The notes: generated from the letters alone by a model not told the origin. Positions 24,094 to 32,265 are shown, numbered from the stretch's first letter. The stretch is DNA of 42,546 nucleotides from Bacillota bacterium (GCA_023663285.1 JAMPHT010000028.1:1-42546), one strand, 5' to 3'. A program made the numbers and translations.

Positions 24094-24927
24094 TCAGTTC
24101 TGGTTCGGATTCATGATCCTGATCTCCACCCGGCGGTTCAGGCTTCTGCCCTCCGGCGTGGAATTGTCCGCTATGGGTTCCCGCTCTCCCATTCCCGAAT
24201 GCATCATATCGTTAGGGTTCAGCACGGAATTCTCTACCAGGTAATAAAACACGGACAACGCCCTGGCGTCGCTCAGTTCTTCGTTATCGGCATATTTTGC
24301 GCCGGACTGAGGAACGTTGTCGGTATGGCCTATGATCTCTATGGTCCCGCCGCTGTACCGCTCCAGTATGACGCTCACCTTTGCCAGTATGGACATGGCG
24401 TCCTCCTTCAGATTCGCGCTCCCGGAATCAAAGAGCATCGCGCCGTTCATGGAAAGCTTTACATACTGTGCCGTAAAGCTCACATCCACCTCGTCTCCTA
24501 TGCGGTTCTCCTGAAGGATCTCTTCGATCATTTCCGCATATTCCTCGTTTTCCTGAAGCTGCTGATCTTCCAGGTATTGCTCCAGCGATTCCTGGGCCTC
24601 CGGAGATAACTCGAACTCCTGCAGATCCTCCCCGTCCGTCTCGCTGTCCGCCGTCTTGCCCGTACTGTTGATGTACTGATCCAGCTCGTTCAGCTGGCTG
24701 ACGCCGTTGCTGATCAGAAAACCGTCTCCGATGGCGGTAGCGCCTCCCTCGAAAAAGCTGAAGGAACTGTTCATGGCTGCCACGAACGCTTCCAGCTTTT
24801 CCTGTTCCGGAGTGGACATGGCAAACAGCATAACGAAGAAGCAAAGCAGAAGGTTCATCAAATCACTGAAGGTCGCCATCCACGCCGGTGACCCTGGCGG
24901 CGGCGCATCCTCCTTACGCTTTGCCAT
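24094..24927 (-). CDS. motB: Flagellar stator protein MotB
   Basis: 277 residues. The single membrane helix SPAWMATFSDLMNLLLCFFV carries the ion-binding Asp22. A plug/linker region rich in Glu and Gln follows (about 75-140), then the OmpA-like peptidoglycan-binding domain with IEIIGHTDNVPQSGAKYADN and RSLNRRVEIRI. Its start overlaps the motA stop by one base (TAATG). Whether protons or sodium drive it cannot be decided from sequence reading alone. Confidence 0.97.
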   Translation of the reverse strand: MAKRKEDAPPPGSPAWMATFSDLMNLLLCFFVMLFAMSTPEQEKLEAFVAAMNSSFSFFEGGATAIGDGFLISNGVSQLNELDQYINSTGKTADSETDGEDLQEFELSPEAQESLEQYLEDQQLQENEEYAEMIEEILQENRIGDEVDVSFTAQYVKLSMNGAMLFDSGSANLKEDAMSILAKVSVILERYSGGTIEIIGHTDNVPQSGAKYADNEELSDARALSVFYYLVENSVLNPNDMMHSGMGEREPIADNSTPEGRSLNRRVEIRIMNPNQN

Positions 24928-25727
24928 TACTCCTCACCTCCCGGCGTCTCTTCAGAACTGGTCCTGTCCGCAGGGGCCAGGAACGATTTCAGCTTTTCTT
25001 CTATGACTCTGGGGTTCTCACCTGCCTGAATGGACAAAAGACCCTCGATCATGACTTCTTTCAACATCATCTCGCTGGCGTTATCAGCCGTCAGCTTATT
25101 GGAAACGGGGATACAGATCCAGTTCGCCAACAGGGAACCGTACAGGGTGGTGATCAGCGCCACCGCCATGGAAGGCCCCAGCTTATCCATATCCGACATA
25201 TTGTAAAGCATATTTACCAGTCCTACCAGAGTACCGATCATACCCCAGGCAGGACCCATGGCTCCCAGCTTATCCCAGAAGCCGATACGCGTCTTGTGTC
25301 TCCCCTCGATACTCACCAGCTCCGTCTCCATGATAGCCCGCACCAGATCCGGATCCGTGCCGTCCACGATCAACAGGATACCCTTTTTCAGAAAGGGCTC
25401 ATCCATATCTCCCGCAGCCTCCTCCAGGGAAAGCAAACCTTCCTTCCGGGCTACGTTGGACAAATCTATGATTTTTTGGATCATCTCACTGGTATTGATG
25501 GCCGGTGCCTTGAAAATCAGCGTAAAGCTTTTCAGACCGCCGATAAAGTCCGCCAGGCTGTGGGACAGCAGCGTCGCAGAGAACGCGCCGCCAAAGGTAA
25601 TGATCGCGGAAGGCAGGTCCGCATATTCCTTTACAATCTTCGAGGCATCGTACTCTACGGCAGAAAGTATACCGAACACAAGCATTACCAAACCAAGCAA
25701 AAGTCCTGCTAAAGATGCTATATCCAT
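24927..25727 (-). CDS. motA: Flagellar stator protein MotA
   Basis: 266 residues with four membrane segments and the cytoplasmic loop containing ARKEGLLSLEEAA and charged residues that touch FliG. The conserved GFWDKLGAMGPAWGMIGTLV and PYGSL-like LITTLYGSLLANWICIPVSN segments are present. The start was set at ATG 25727 with AAGGTGA upstream; a GTG at 25736 is an alternative. motA-motB lie inside the fla/che operon between flbD and fliL, a common clostridial order. Confidence 0.96.
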   Translation of the reverse strand: MDIASLAGLLLGLVMLVFGILSAVEYDASKIVKEYADLPSAIITFGGAFSATLLSHSLADFIGGLKSFTLIFKAPAINTSEMIQKIIDLSNVARKEGLLSLEEAAGDMDEPFLKKGILLIVDGTDPDLVRAIMETELVSIEGRHKTRIGFWDKLGAMGPAWGMIGTLVGLVNMLYNMSDMDKLGPSMAVALITTLYGSLLANWICIPVSNKLTADNASEMMLKEVMIEGLLSIQAGENPRVIEEKLKSFLAPADRTSSEETPGGEE

Positions 25728-25760
25728 ACCAATCACCTTTTTATTATGTATATTTTTGAA

Positions 25761-25946
25761 TTATTCCGCAAAAATATCCTTTCTGTACAATTTTACTAGA
25801 TTTTTTATCTCTTGTCTACTTTCTTTTACAATTATTTTTTTTCCTGTGGTCAGAGTCAGTACCGTGTCCGGCGTCTCCTCCACAGTTTCAAGGAGATGCG
25901 GGTTCACCAGTATTTTGATCCCGTTCAGCTTTGTCACCTCGATCAT
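25761..25946 (-). CDS. flbD: FlbD/SwrD-type small flagellar protein
   Basis: 61 residues: MIEVTKLNGIKILVNPHLLE, then TVEETPDTVLTLTTGKKIIV, the FlbD family pattern. The B. subtilis homologue SwrD increases motor torque and is needed for swarming. The ATG at 25946 has GGGGAG 9 bases upstream; the longer reading frame to 25991 runs into the preceding hairpin and lacks the family N-terminus. It is directly upstream of motA, consistent with a stator-related role. Confidence 0.92.
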   Translation of the reverse strand: MIEVTKLNGIKILVNPHLLETVEETPDTVLTLTTGKKIIVKESRQEIKNLVKLYRKDIFAE

Positions 25947-25989
25947 AGGCCATTTCTCCCCAAAAATAAATGTTTTCGTAAAAATGAAC

Positions 25990-26017
25990 ATAGGGACGGA
26001 GAATAATCCGTCCCTAT
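25990..26017 (-). repeat. Perfect 11-bp inverted repeat between flgE and flbD
   Basis: ATAGGGACGGA and TCCGTCCCTAT pair perfectly around a 6-base loop. In a transcript reading through from flgE it would form a strong hairpin, and GTTCATTTTTA follows on the minus strand, so it could act as a partial terminator. The AGGGACGG core resembles the ends of REP-like palindromes seen in clostridial genomes; that link is inference. Confidence 0.75.
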
Positions 26018-26040
26018 TATAACACGCCTTTTCAGATTTG
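26016..26040 (-). promoter_or_regulatory. Possible internal promoter for flbD-motA-motB
   Basis: TATAAT at 26016-26021 is preceded on the minus strand by TGT, giving a perfect extended -10 (TGNTATAAT). No good -35 lies 16-18 bases upstream. It overlaps the edge of the inverted repeat, so a transcript starting here would lack one arm of the hairpin, while read-through from flgE would contain both. Confidence 0.45.
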
Positions 26041-26051
26041 GGTAGAAAAAT

Positions 26052-27908
26052 TTAACGTTTCAGATTAGTTAATTCTTCCAACAGGGTATCGGACACTGTA
26101 ATGATACGGCTGTTCGCCTGGAAACCACGCTGTGTGGTGATCATTTCCGTGAATTCCGAGGACAGATCCACGTTGCTCATCTCCAGCTGGCCGGTGGAGA
26201 AATACCCGCCGCCTGCGGTGATATCCTCGCCGATGCCGTCGAAGTCACCGGAGTTCATGGTTGCGGAATACAGGTTGTCGCCCTGCTTCTCCAGACCGGA
26301 GGCATTGGGAAAGGCAGCCGTGGCGATCTGTCCTAAAAGCCTCGTCATACCGTTGTCATAGCTGGCGTAGATCAGACCTGACTTGTCGATGGACACGCCG
26401 ATCATATCGCCCAGCCTTCGGCCGGCGCCCATACCCAAGGTCTGCTCATCGTTGCTGCCGCTGGTAGCGCCGATGGTGGAGGTTCCCTTGTTGTCGAACA
26501 TGGAGATCTCGGAAAGGTCGATGGTAATGTTGGAGAAATTCCCCATGGGGTTGGTCTCGTCGGTAACCGTAGTGTCTGTCAAGCCTGCACTGTTTAAATT
26601 CAGCCTCACCGTGAAATCAGTGGTCAGGCCGTCCACCGACTGCAGGTAGCCGCTCTTTGCGTCAAAGGTCACGGTATGACCGTAATACACTCTGGCGTCT
26701 GAGGTGAATCCGCCGCCGCCCAGAGAAGCAAAATTCCTCTGCACCGTCAGGTTATCTCCCGTTGCGCCGGTGGTGTAGTTGGCTCCCATCTGGGCGCCCA
26801 GCAGCTGCCTCACGCTCCAGGTCTCCTTTACGGCGGGGGTGGCATTGTTCTCGATGCCCACGCAGAGGTTCAGGAAATCCTCCGTGGAGCCCTCATAGCC
26901 GTAAGCTGCCGCCAAGGCGTCCAGCTCCCTCTGGGCCCGCTCCGCCACCGTCTCTCCGGGGTGATCCGGGTCAGCCGGAGCTACCGCCGTATCTGCACTC
27001 AGAATGTTTCCGGTCGCATCAAAGATATGGGAAAGATCCGCCACCGCTCCCTCTGCATTGGAAAGGATCCTGCTGGTGGCAGTATCCCAGGTATAGCCCT
27101 TCTTCAGGCTCACCTTGGTATTTACCTGCTGAGTAGCCATACCGCCGCTGCTGTCTCCGAACAGAGCCCGCTTTGTCTCCTCATCCAGCTCTATCTCCGC
27201 TCCCGTGGAATCCAGGATCTTATCCAGCTCCATACTGTACTCTTCCTTCACGGAGGACTGTCTGAAGGTGAACTTTGCGGTGTAGCTGTAGCCCAGGGAG
27301 TCAAAGAAGTTCAGGTTCACCACTCTGCCGTTGGCACTGGTCACATCGGTGTCGTGCTTATCGATGATACCGGACAGATACGCCTGTGACGTAGCCTCCG
27401 GAGGATAGGTCATGTTTGCCGCGCTCATGATGCGCAGTGCGGAGACCGTGTCCTTCTTGATATTGCCGGTCTCCTCATCCACCTGCCAGCCCATGACATT
27501 GTAGCCCAGGCTGGTCATAGCCAGATTACCTGCCGCATCTACAAAGAAAGAACCGTCTCTGGTAAAGAAGTTCTCCTGGCCGTTGTTGACCACGAAGAAA
27601 TTATCGCCGTTGATCATGACGTCGAAGGGATTACCTGTGGACTGGGTGGAACCCTGGCCCGTAATGTTGATATTGATAGCGCCGCTCTTAACGCCCAGAC
27701 CGATCTGTCTTGCGTTGACGCCGCCCACTCCCGTGGTGGCGTTGGGGCCGCTGGCTCTCTGGGTGGTCTGGCTCATCAGATCGCTGAATACGATAGAGCT
27801 TGACTTATAGGCAGTGGTGTTTACGTTTGCAATGTTGTTACCGATAACGTCCATCTTGGTCTGGTGGGTCTTAAGTCCTGCCACGCCAGAGTAAAGTGAT
27901 CTCATCAT
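26052..27908 (-). CDS. flgE: Flagellar hook protein FlgE
   Basis: 618 residues. The N-terminal MMRSLYSGVAGLKTHQTKMD and GNNIANVNTTAYKSS, and the C-terminal NVDLSSEFTEMITTQRGFQA, form the axial coiled-coil core. The middle is long, with surface-domain material such as RELDALAAAYGYEGSTEDFL and LGAQMGANYTTGATGDNL, so it is larger than the roughly 260-400 residues of many hook proteins. The start is ATG 27908 with AGGAGG 10 bases upstream. FlgE is exported by the flagellar secretion system and polymerises with FlgD help; flgD is two genes upstream. Confidence 0.94.
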   Translation of the reverse strand: MMRSLYSGVAGLKTHQTKMDVIGNNIANVNTTAYKSSSIVFSDLMSQTTQRASGPNATTGVGGVNARQIGLGVKSGAININITGQGSTQSTGNPFDVMINGDNFFVVNNGQENFFTRDGSFFVDAAGNLAMTSLGYNVMGWQVDEETGNIKKDTVSALRIMSAANMTYPPEATSQAYLSGIIDKHDTDVTSANGRVVNLNFFDSLGYSYTAKFTFRQSSVKEEYSMELDKILDSTGAEIELDEETKRALFGDSSGGMATQQVNTKVSLKKGYTWDTATSRILSNAEGAVADLSHIFDATGNILSADTAVAPADPDHPGETVAERAQRELDALAAAYGYEGSTEDFLNLCVGIENNATPAVKETWSVRQLLGAQMGANYTTGATGDNLTVQRNFASLGGGGFTSDARVYYGHTVTFDAKSGYLQSVDGLTTDFTVRLNLNSAGLTDTTVTDETNPMGNFSNITIDLSEISMFDNKGTSTIGATSGSNDEQTLGMGAGRRLGDMIGVSIDKSGLIYASYDNGMTRLLGQIATAAFPNASGLEKQGDNLYSATMNSGDFDGIGEDITAGGGYFSTGQLEMSNVDLSSEFTEMITTQRGFQANSRIITVSDTLLEELTNLKR

Positions 27909-27990
27909 AGTGCTCAATCCTCCTGTTTGAAACAGGGCGCGCTTCCCTTCCGTCCTCCGGGAAGCCATAACCTCCTTATGAAAGGTCCGG

Positions 27991-28395
27991 CTATGCGATT
28001 ACCGCCCCGTTGATATTTGTGAAAATGTTTTCGTCTGTCGCCGTACTGTCCATGGCAGTGACTACCGTCCGGTTGGGCACGTTCACGATGAATGCCAACT
28101 GGTCTACGATGACCAGAGAATCTCTGATGCCCTTCTCCCCCGCCTTATCGGCTCCCGTTTTCAGCCTTTCCAGCTGTATATCGTCAAGCTCGATATTGCG
28201 GTCGTTCAACCTGGTCAGGGCGTGCTTGGAAAACCGCAAGTCTCCCGGCTCCTTGGTCTCCCGGCTCCTCTGCTGCAGGATCTCCCGGAAGGAGAGGCCG
28301 GCTGCATTCTCCCGGCTCTCCGTTCCGGGCGCCTTGCTCCGGTACTGGTCTGTCAACTGCTCAATGGAGAGATACCCGTTTTTCTGAATATTCAT
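27991..28395 (-). CDS. Flagellar operon protein (Flg_new / TIGR02530 type)
   Basis: 134 residues. The C-terminal part, from RFSKHALTRLNDRNIELDD through SLVIVDQLAFIVNVPNRTVV to ENIFTNINGAVIA, is the conserved core of the small flagellar operon protein family found between flgD and flgE in Firmicutes. The function is unknown; it is presumably cytoplasmic and acts in hook assembly. The start was set at ATG 28395 with AAGGAG 7 bases upstream; a TTG two codons earlier is too close to that site. Confidence 0.88.
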   Translation of the reverse strand: MNIQKNGYLSIEQLTDQYRSKAPGTESRENAAGLSFREILQQRSRETKEPGDLRFSKHALTRLNDRNIELDDIQLERLKTGADKAGEKGIRDSLVIVDQLAFIVNVPNRTVVTAMDSTATDENIFTNINGAVIA

Positions 28396-28434
28396 CCTCA
28401 AGCTCCTTCTTCTTATATAAATGTAAGTTCCCTC

Positions 28435-29328
28435 TTACACCTGGTCTCCGTCTCCGCCTTCGTCCTCTTCCCCGGAGGCCGATCCGTCACTGCCAAGGGC
28501 GTCCGCCTTCTCCACATACTTCTGCAGCCTTTCCGCCACTTCCGCGGCCACCTGGCTCTTTCCGTCCTCGCTTAAGTCGCTGTAGAGCTTAGACAGCTCC
28601 CTGATCTCCTTCACATCTTCAGCTGTCACCTCAGCCAGCTCCGGAAGCGCTACCACACGCTCGGTGATATCGTTTGCCGTAGCCTTTTCCGCCGCTTTGC
28701 GGACCTCTTTCAGCTTCTCGATGTACTTGTTCAGGCTCTTCACGGTATCCTCCGCCACAAAGCCCTTCTCGTAATCGTTCATGCCGTTGTAGATCTCTTC
28801 CAGCTCGTCGATGGCCTTGGCGTCCGTCATATCCACACCGTTCACCGCAGGCAGCTTATTCAGCTTCAGGGTAAAGTCATAAGCCTTGTCGTAAGCGTCC
28901 TTGTAGGTCTTATCCACCACGGTATCCAGATCGTCCAGAGAATACAGGGCTTCGTCGATGGAAAGATAGGCCTTTCCGTTCTCATACACCACGTAATCCA
29001 CCTTACCATAAACATAATCCGTACTTCCCTGTGAGTTGGTGGTCTTGATGTAGACCTGTTCGCCCACCAGGGTGCTGGCTCTTGCCAGATCCGTACTGGC
29101 CGCCATGTTCTGCATCTGCTCAACCTGTGAAAACTGAGCGTACTGAGAGATGTACTCCGTGTTGGAGGTAGGCTCCAGGGGGTCCTGATACTGCATCTGA
29201 GCTACCAGAAGCTGTAAGAACGCATCCTTGTCCATACCGTTATTACTTGTCTTTGATTTATTTTTTAATGAATTCTGAGATGAAGTCTCGACGATCTTGC
29301 CGTCCTCCACCGGCTGCCACAATGCCAT
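28435..29328 (-). CDS. flgD: Flagellar hook capping protein FlgD with C-terminal helical repeats
   Basis: 297 residues. Residues 31-100 are the conserved FlgD N-terminal domain (MDKDAFLQLLVAQMQYQDPL, EPTSNTEYISQYAQFSQVEQ). Residues 100-125 hold a short beta segment. The usual Ig/Fn3-like cap domains are not evident. Instead two related helical repeats follow at about 151-211 and 221-279, each with LP-x3-V, an Asp-x3-I-x-E-L core, Tyr-x2-Met/Leu and K-Y-I/V-E-K. An acidic tail (280-297) closes the protein. FlgD caps the growing hook. The unusual C-terminus resembles repeats of clostridial surface proteins. The stop is 39 bases before the next gene. Confidence 0.93.
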   Translation of the reverse strand: MALWQPVEDGKIVETSSQNSLKNKSKTSNNGMDKDAFLQLLVAQMQYQDPLEPTSNTEYISQYAQFSQVEQMQNMAASTDLARASTLVGEQVYIKTTNSQGSTDYVYGKVDYVVYENGKAYLSIDEALYSLDDLDTVVDKTYKDAYDKAYDFTLKLNKLPAVNGVDMTDAKAIDELEEIYNGMNDYEKGFVAEDTVKSLNKYIEKLKEVRKAAEKATANDITERVVALPELAEVTAEDVKEIRELSKLYSDLSEDGKSQVAAEVAERLQKYVEKADALGSDGSASGEEDEGGDGDQV

Positions 29329-29361
29329 ATGATTTCTCCTTTCGCGATGCGCATCAAAACC

Positions 29362-30720
29362 TTACGCGGTATAATCCACCGTATTTCCGTTGGCTGTCAT
29401 GATCTCCTTCGCCAGAACGTCCTGCTCCTCCATTTCCTCGGAGGGTATGGGATCGTTCAGGTCGATCCTCCGGGTGCGGCCCTTCTTTGCAGGCGCCTGC
29501 TCCTGTCCGCCTCTTCTGCCCTGCTCCAGGTTTTGCTCGAACTGATGAGTCTGAACGGTGACCTCGATAGCCTCCACCTTGACTCCCTGTTCCTCAAACC
29601 GTTCCTGCAGCTGGACCATCTGGCTTTCCAGCGCCGCCTTTACCGCCTCGTTCTGGGTGATAAAGTTTGCCGTCAGCACGCCGCCCTTTGACGCCACCTG
29701 GACTTGCAGGGTCCCTAAGCTTGCGGGATGCAGCTGCATCTCCATGGTAGACATATCAGCTTTCAGATTGACCTTCATGTAGTCCATGATCTGACGCATA
29801 ATGTTCTGGGTATCCGCGTCCCACACGCTTTCCGTGTAGGAAGTCTGCTGAACTTCAGGCTCATACTGCTCCGCCCTCAGGTTCTGGGCAAAGGGCATCA
29901 GGCCCTGATCTCTGCCGGCCTCCTGCCGATGCTCCTTCCGATTCCGGTCGCCGGCTGTGTTCCCGTTCTCTCCGGTCTGCTCCGCCTTCTGCTCTTTTGT
30001 CCCCACAGGCTGTAAGCTTTCCTCCGGCGTTTTCTCTGCAGGCTTTGTCTGTTCCTCCGGTTCTTCAGCCTGCTCCGGTCGAAGGGTCTCTGCCGTCACT
30101 TCCACCACAGGCAGTTTTTCTTCGGGCTTTACCAGCTCCGTCAACTGCTTCGGCTCCACCTCAAGGGTCTCGCTGCACTCCTGCAGCGTCTCCTTCAACC
30201 GGCCCATCAGCTCCTGATAACTGCCGTAAAGAGCCTCGTCAGTAAGCAGCGCCTGGGGATCCTCCGCACCCGACAGGGCAAGGACCAGGCTGCTCAACCC
30301 CTGGGAGGACAAAACATCCGTCTGTTCCAGCCCCAGATCCGCCATGACTGCCTGAACCTCCTCAGGCTCCATTCCGAAGGCATCCGCCACCTCCTGGATC
30401 ATCTGATCTGCTGCTGTCCCCAGGACCTCCGCCGCCTCCTCAAGCTTTTCCTCCGGGATGTCCGTACGCTCTTCCACGTTCCGGCTGGGCTCCCGCTTTT
30501 CCGTCCGAGCCCTGTGTTCATCCCTGGCCTTCAATGAGTCTCCCGGCGCCTTTTTCACCGTCCGGCTGTCCTCTGACTGTCCTGCATCATCCGTCTGCTT
30601 CTCCGCCTGATTGTTCCAAACCGCCTGAAAGCCGCCGTCTGTGGACGCTCTCGCCACATTTCCCACAGGCAACGCCCCACCCGGTCCGAAACTCACGTCT
30701 TTTACAGGTGTACTTGTCAT
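29362..30720 (-). CDS. fliK: Flagellar hook-length control protein FliK
   Basis: 452 residues. A long, low-complexity N-terminal and middle region rich in Glu, Gln, Pro and Thr serves as the ruler. The C-terminal FliK domain (about 320-415) contains MEMQLHPASLGTLQVQVASK and LQERFEEQGVKVEAIEVTV. It measures hook length and triggers FlhB to switch substrates. The start was set at ATG 30720, preceded by AAAGGAGGTCAGAA; the in-frame extension to 30768 lies in a hairpin region. Unlike its neighbours it has a 143-base upstream gap that contains a sigma-28-like promoter. Confidence 0.93.
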   Translation of the reverse strand: MTSTPVKDVSFGPGGALPVGNVARASTDGGFQAVWNNQAEKQTDDAGQSEDSRTVKKAPGDSLKARDEHRARTEKREPSRNVEERTDIPEEKLEEAAEVLGTAADQMIQEVADAFGMEPEEVQAVMADLGLEQTDVLSSQGLSSLVLALSGAEDPQALLTDEALYGSYQELMGRLKETLQECSETLEVEPKQLTELVKPEEKLPVVEVTAETLRPEQAEEPEEQTKPAEKTPEESLQPVGTKEQKAEQTGENGNTAGDRNRKEHRQEAGRDQGLMPFAQNLRAEQYEPEVQQTSYTESVWDADTQNIMRQIMDYMKVNLKADMSTMEMQLHPASLGTLQVQVASKGGVLTANFITQNEAVKAALESQMVQLQERFEEQGVKVEAIEVTVQTHQFEQNLEQGRRGGQEQAPAKKGRTRRIDLNDPIPSEEMEEQDVLAKEIMTANGNTVDYTA

Positions 30721-30754
30721 TTCTGACCTCCTTTCTATTGTTATCAAAGTGCAG

Positions 30755-30837
30755 GTGAAAGCATTCATTTTATGCTTTCACGAAGTCAAGGTGTATTATA
30801 CACCTTGTCAGGTCAGGGTATTTTTATACCCTGACCT
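30755..30837 (-). repeat. Three stacked hairpins in the fliK leader
   Basis: Three inverted repeats in a row: GTGAAAGCAT/ATGCTTTCAC (30755-30781, 10 bp, 7-base loop); CAAGGTGTA/TACACCTTG (30787-30807, 9 bp, TTA loop); and AGGTCAGGGTAT/ATACCCTGACCT (30810-30837, 12 bp, TTTT loop). They share CAAGG/CCTTG pieces, so alternative pairings are possible. The third begins at about the expected 5-prime end of a transcript from the promoter at 30840-30866. Confidence 0.88.
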
Positions 30838-30839
30838 TG

Positions 30840-30866
30840 TTATCGGCATGATCCCCCAAATACTTA
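30840..30866 (-). promoter_or_regulatory. Predicted sigma-28 (SigD) promoter for fliK-flgD-flgE
   Basis: On the minus strand TAAGTATT (30859-30866), an 11-base spacer TGGGGGATCAT, and GCCGATAA (30840-30847). The -10 is a perfect sigma-28 consensus and the -35 core TAAG differs by one base from TAAA, with the ideal 15-base distance from that core. The -35 overlaps the stop codon of the motE-like gene. Transcription would start near 30833. Confidence 0.72.
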
Positions 30867-31742
30867 AGAGTCCGGATCCATAATTTTTGTGAGCCTCGCG
30901 GCCACATCCGTATCCATGGCGGCAAGAATGGCTCCCCTGGACTCGGTGCTCATGGCGTTCAGTATCTTTGCCACCAGATTCAGGTTATCCGTCATGTTGT
31001 TAAAGATCTCGGCTGCCTCCTTGGGCTTCATGGCGGGATCGGAATAAGCGGCTGCATATTCCTGTATCTCCTTGCTCTCCTCAAGCTGAACCACCACCTG
31101 CTTGTAGAGCGCCTCCGCAGTGGCGGGGTCCATCTCCTCATACCATTTCCGGTATTCCTCGGCCCCCGGTCCGTTCTCCGCGTAGACTACCTCCTCGTAA
31201 AACTCCTGCTGGATGCGCTGGAATTCCACGATCCTCTGCTCAAATTCGTCCAGCCTGTCATTCTCGGCTATCAGCTTCTCCATGTCCGCATCCTTGGCAT
31301 TGGACTCTGTGCGCACCCGCTCCAGCTCCAGCTCCAGCTGCCTGATATAAGCCACGGCGTCCTGGAGACTGGAATAGCCCCCGTAGCTGCCGGGATCTGT
31401 GGTCTCTGTCTGGCCGGAATCCGGCAATATCATATTTACCACAGGCACATCCTTTAGGATGGGCGCCAGCACGGAGCTTCCGAAGCCGCCGATGTCCAGC
31501 TTCACGATAACGCACACCACCGCGATCCACAGAGCCACGATCAGCACCGTTGCACCGAAGGTCACAAGCCCGTTGCCCTCGTCCAGCCCCAGATCCTCCT
31601 CCTGCTTCGCGATCTCCTTCGCCCGCCGTTTTGCCTCTTTCTTCTGATCCTTCTGCTGCTTTTTCAGCTGCTTCTTCTCGTCCTGTATCCGCTTCTTTTC
31701 TTCCTCCGGGGAACCGACTCCCTGACTTACTTCTTTTGCCAT
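30864..31742 (-). CDS. MotE/YlxF-like membrane protein with MgtE N-type domain
   Basis: 292 residues. A strongly basic/acidic N-terminal helix (11-50, Lys/Gln/Glu rich) is followed by one membrane segment (about 59-81), a coiled coil (about 130-175), and a C-terminal MgtE intracellular N-type domain (about 200-290: MDPATAEALYKQVVVQLEES, LNLVAKILNAMSTESRGAIL). YlxF/MotE proteins lie between fliJ and fliK and, in rhizobia, chaperone motor protein MotC. A similar motor-linked role is plausible but not shown. The start has AGGAGGCAGT before ATG. Its stop codon is part of the predicted sigma-28 promoter. Confidence 0.85.
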   Translation of the reverse strand: MAKEVSQGVGSPEEEKKRIQDEKKQLKKQQKDQKKEAKRRAKEIAKQEEDLGLDEGNGLVTFGATVLIVALWIAVVCVIVKLDIGGFGSSVLAPILKDVPVVNMILPDSGQTETTDPGSYGGYSSLQDAVAYIRQLELELERVRTESNAKDADMEKLIAENDRLDEFEQRIVEFQRIQQEFYEEVVYAENGPGAEEYRKWYEEMDPATAEALYKQVVVQLEESKEIQEYAAAYSDPAMKPKEAAEIFNNMTDNLNLVAKILNAMSTESRGAILAAMDTDVAARLTKIMDPDS

Positions 31743-31766
31743 ACTGCCTCCTGATCACAGGCGTCC

Positions 31767-32237
31767 CTATGCCGGTACGCCGCTGCCGCCATCCTTTCGT
31801 TTCTGTCCGTAGGTATAGCTGGTAAGCTCATCTATCTCCTTGCCTTCCTGTCTCTTCTCATCCATCAGGAACTGCTGGAATGCCTTTTCCTTCAATGTCT
31901 CATGGGTCTTGCGCTCCATCATCACCTCGGTCAGGCGCTCCCTTGCCTGCTCCAGCTTTCGCTCCGCCTTTGCCACCTGCTGCTGCTGCTCCGCGATATA
32001 ATTCTCCATGCAGACCACCGCCATTTTGTTTTCCTCAATGGCTCTCAGATCCAGGATCCCCGCCAGCAGCTCTTCCGCCTCTTCCTCATATCCCGCCTTC
32101 CGGTCGAACAGCCCCTGCAGGCGTTCCTCCTCTTCATCCAGCGCCGCTCTGGCGGCGGAAAATTCCTGCTTCGCCTGAGTCTCCATCTTCAGTTTTATGT
32201 TCAATATGCTCTGCATGGAATAACGAAAACGCGCCAT
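31767..32237 (-). CDS. fliJ: Flagellar export chaperone/ATPase regulator FliJ
   Basis: 156 residues, almost entirely helical coiled coil, beginning MARFRYSMQSILNIKLKMET as in FliJ. FliJ forms the stalk of the FliH-FliI ATPase complex. The start was set at ATG 32237, after GGAGAGAG; the open frame continues to 32276 without family residues. It follows fliI by 28 bases. Confidence 0.92.
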   Translation of the reverse strand: MARFRYSMQSILNIKLKMETQAKQEFSAARAALDEEEERLQGLFDRKAGYEEEAEELLAGILDLRAIEENKMAVVCMENYIAEQQQQVAKAERKLEQARERLTEVMMERKTHETLKEKAFQQFLMDEKRQEGKEIDELTSYTYGQKRKDGGSGVPA

Positions 32238-32265
32238 ATGCTCTCTCCAAAATCCGCAATATATA

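Noticed and set aside
24284-24291. GCCGATAA inside motB as a sigma-28 promoter
   Set aside because: It encodes conserved Ala-Asp-Asn codons and has no TAAA-like -35 at 14-16 bases.
28145-28152. GCCGATAA inside the small flagellar operon gene
   Set aside because: It lies within coding sequence and lacks a -35 match at the right distance.
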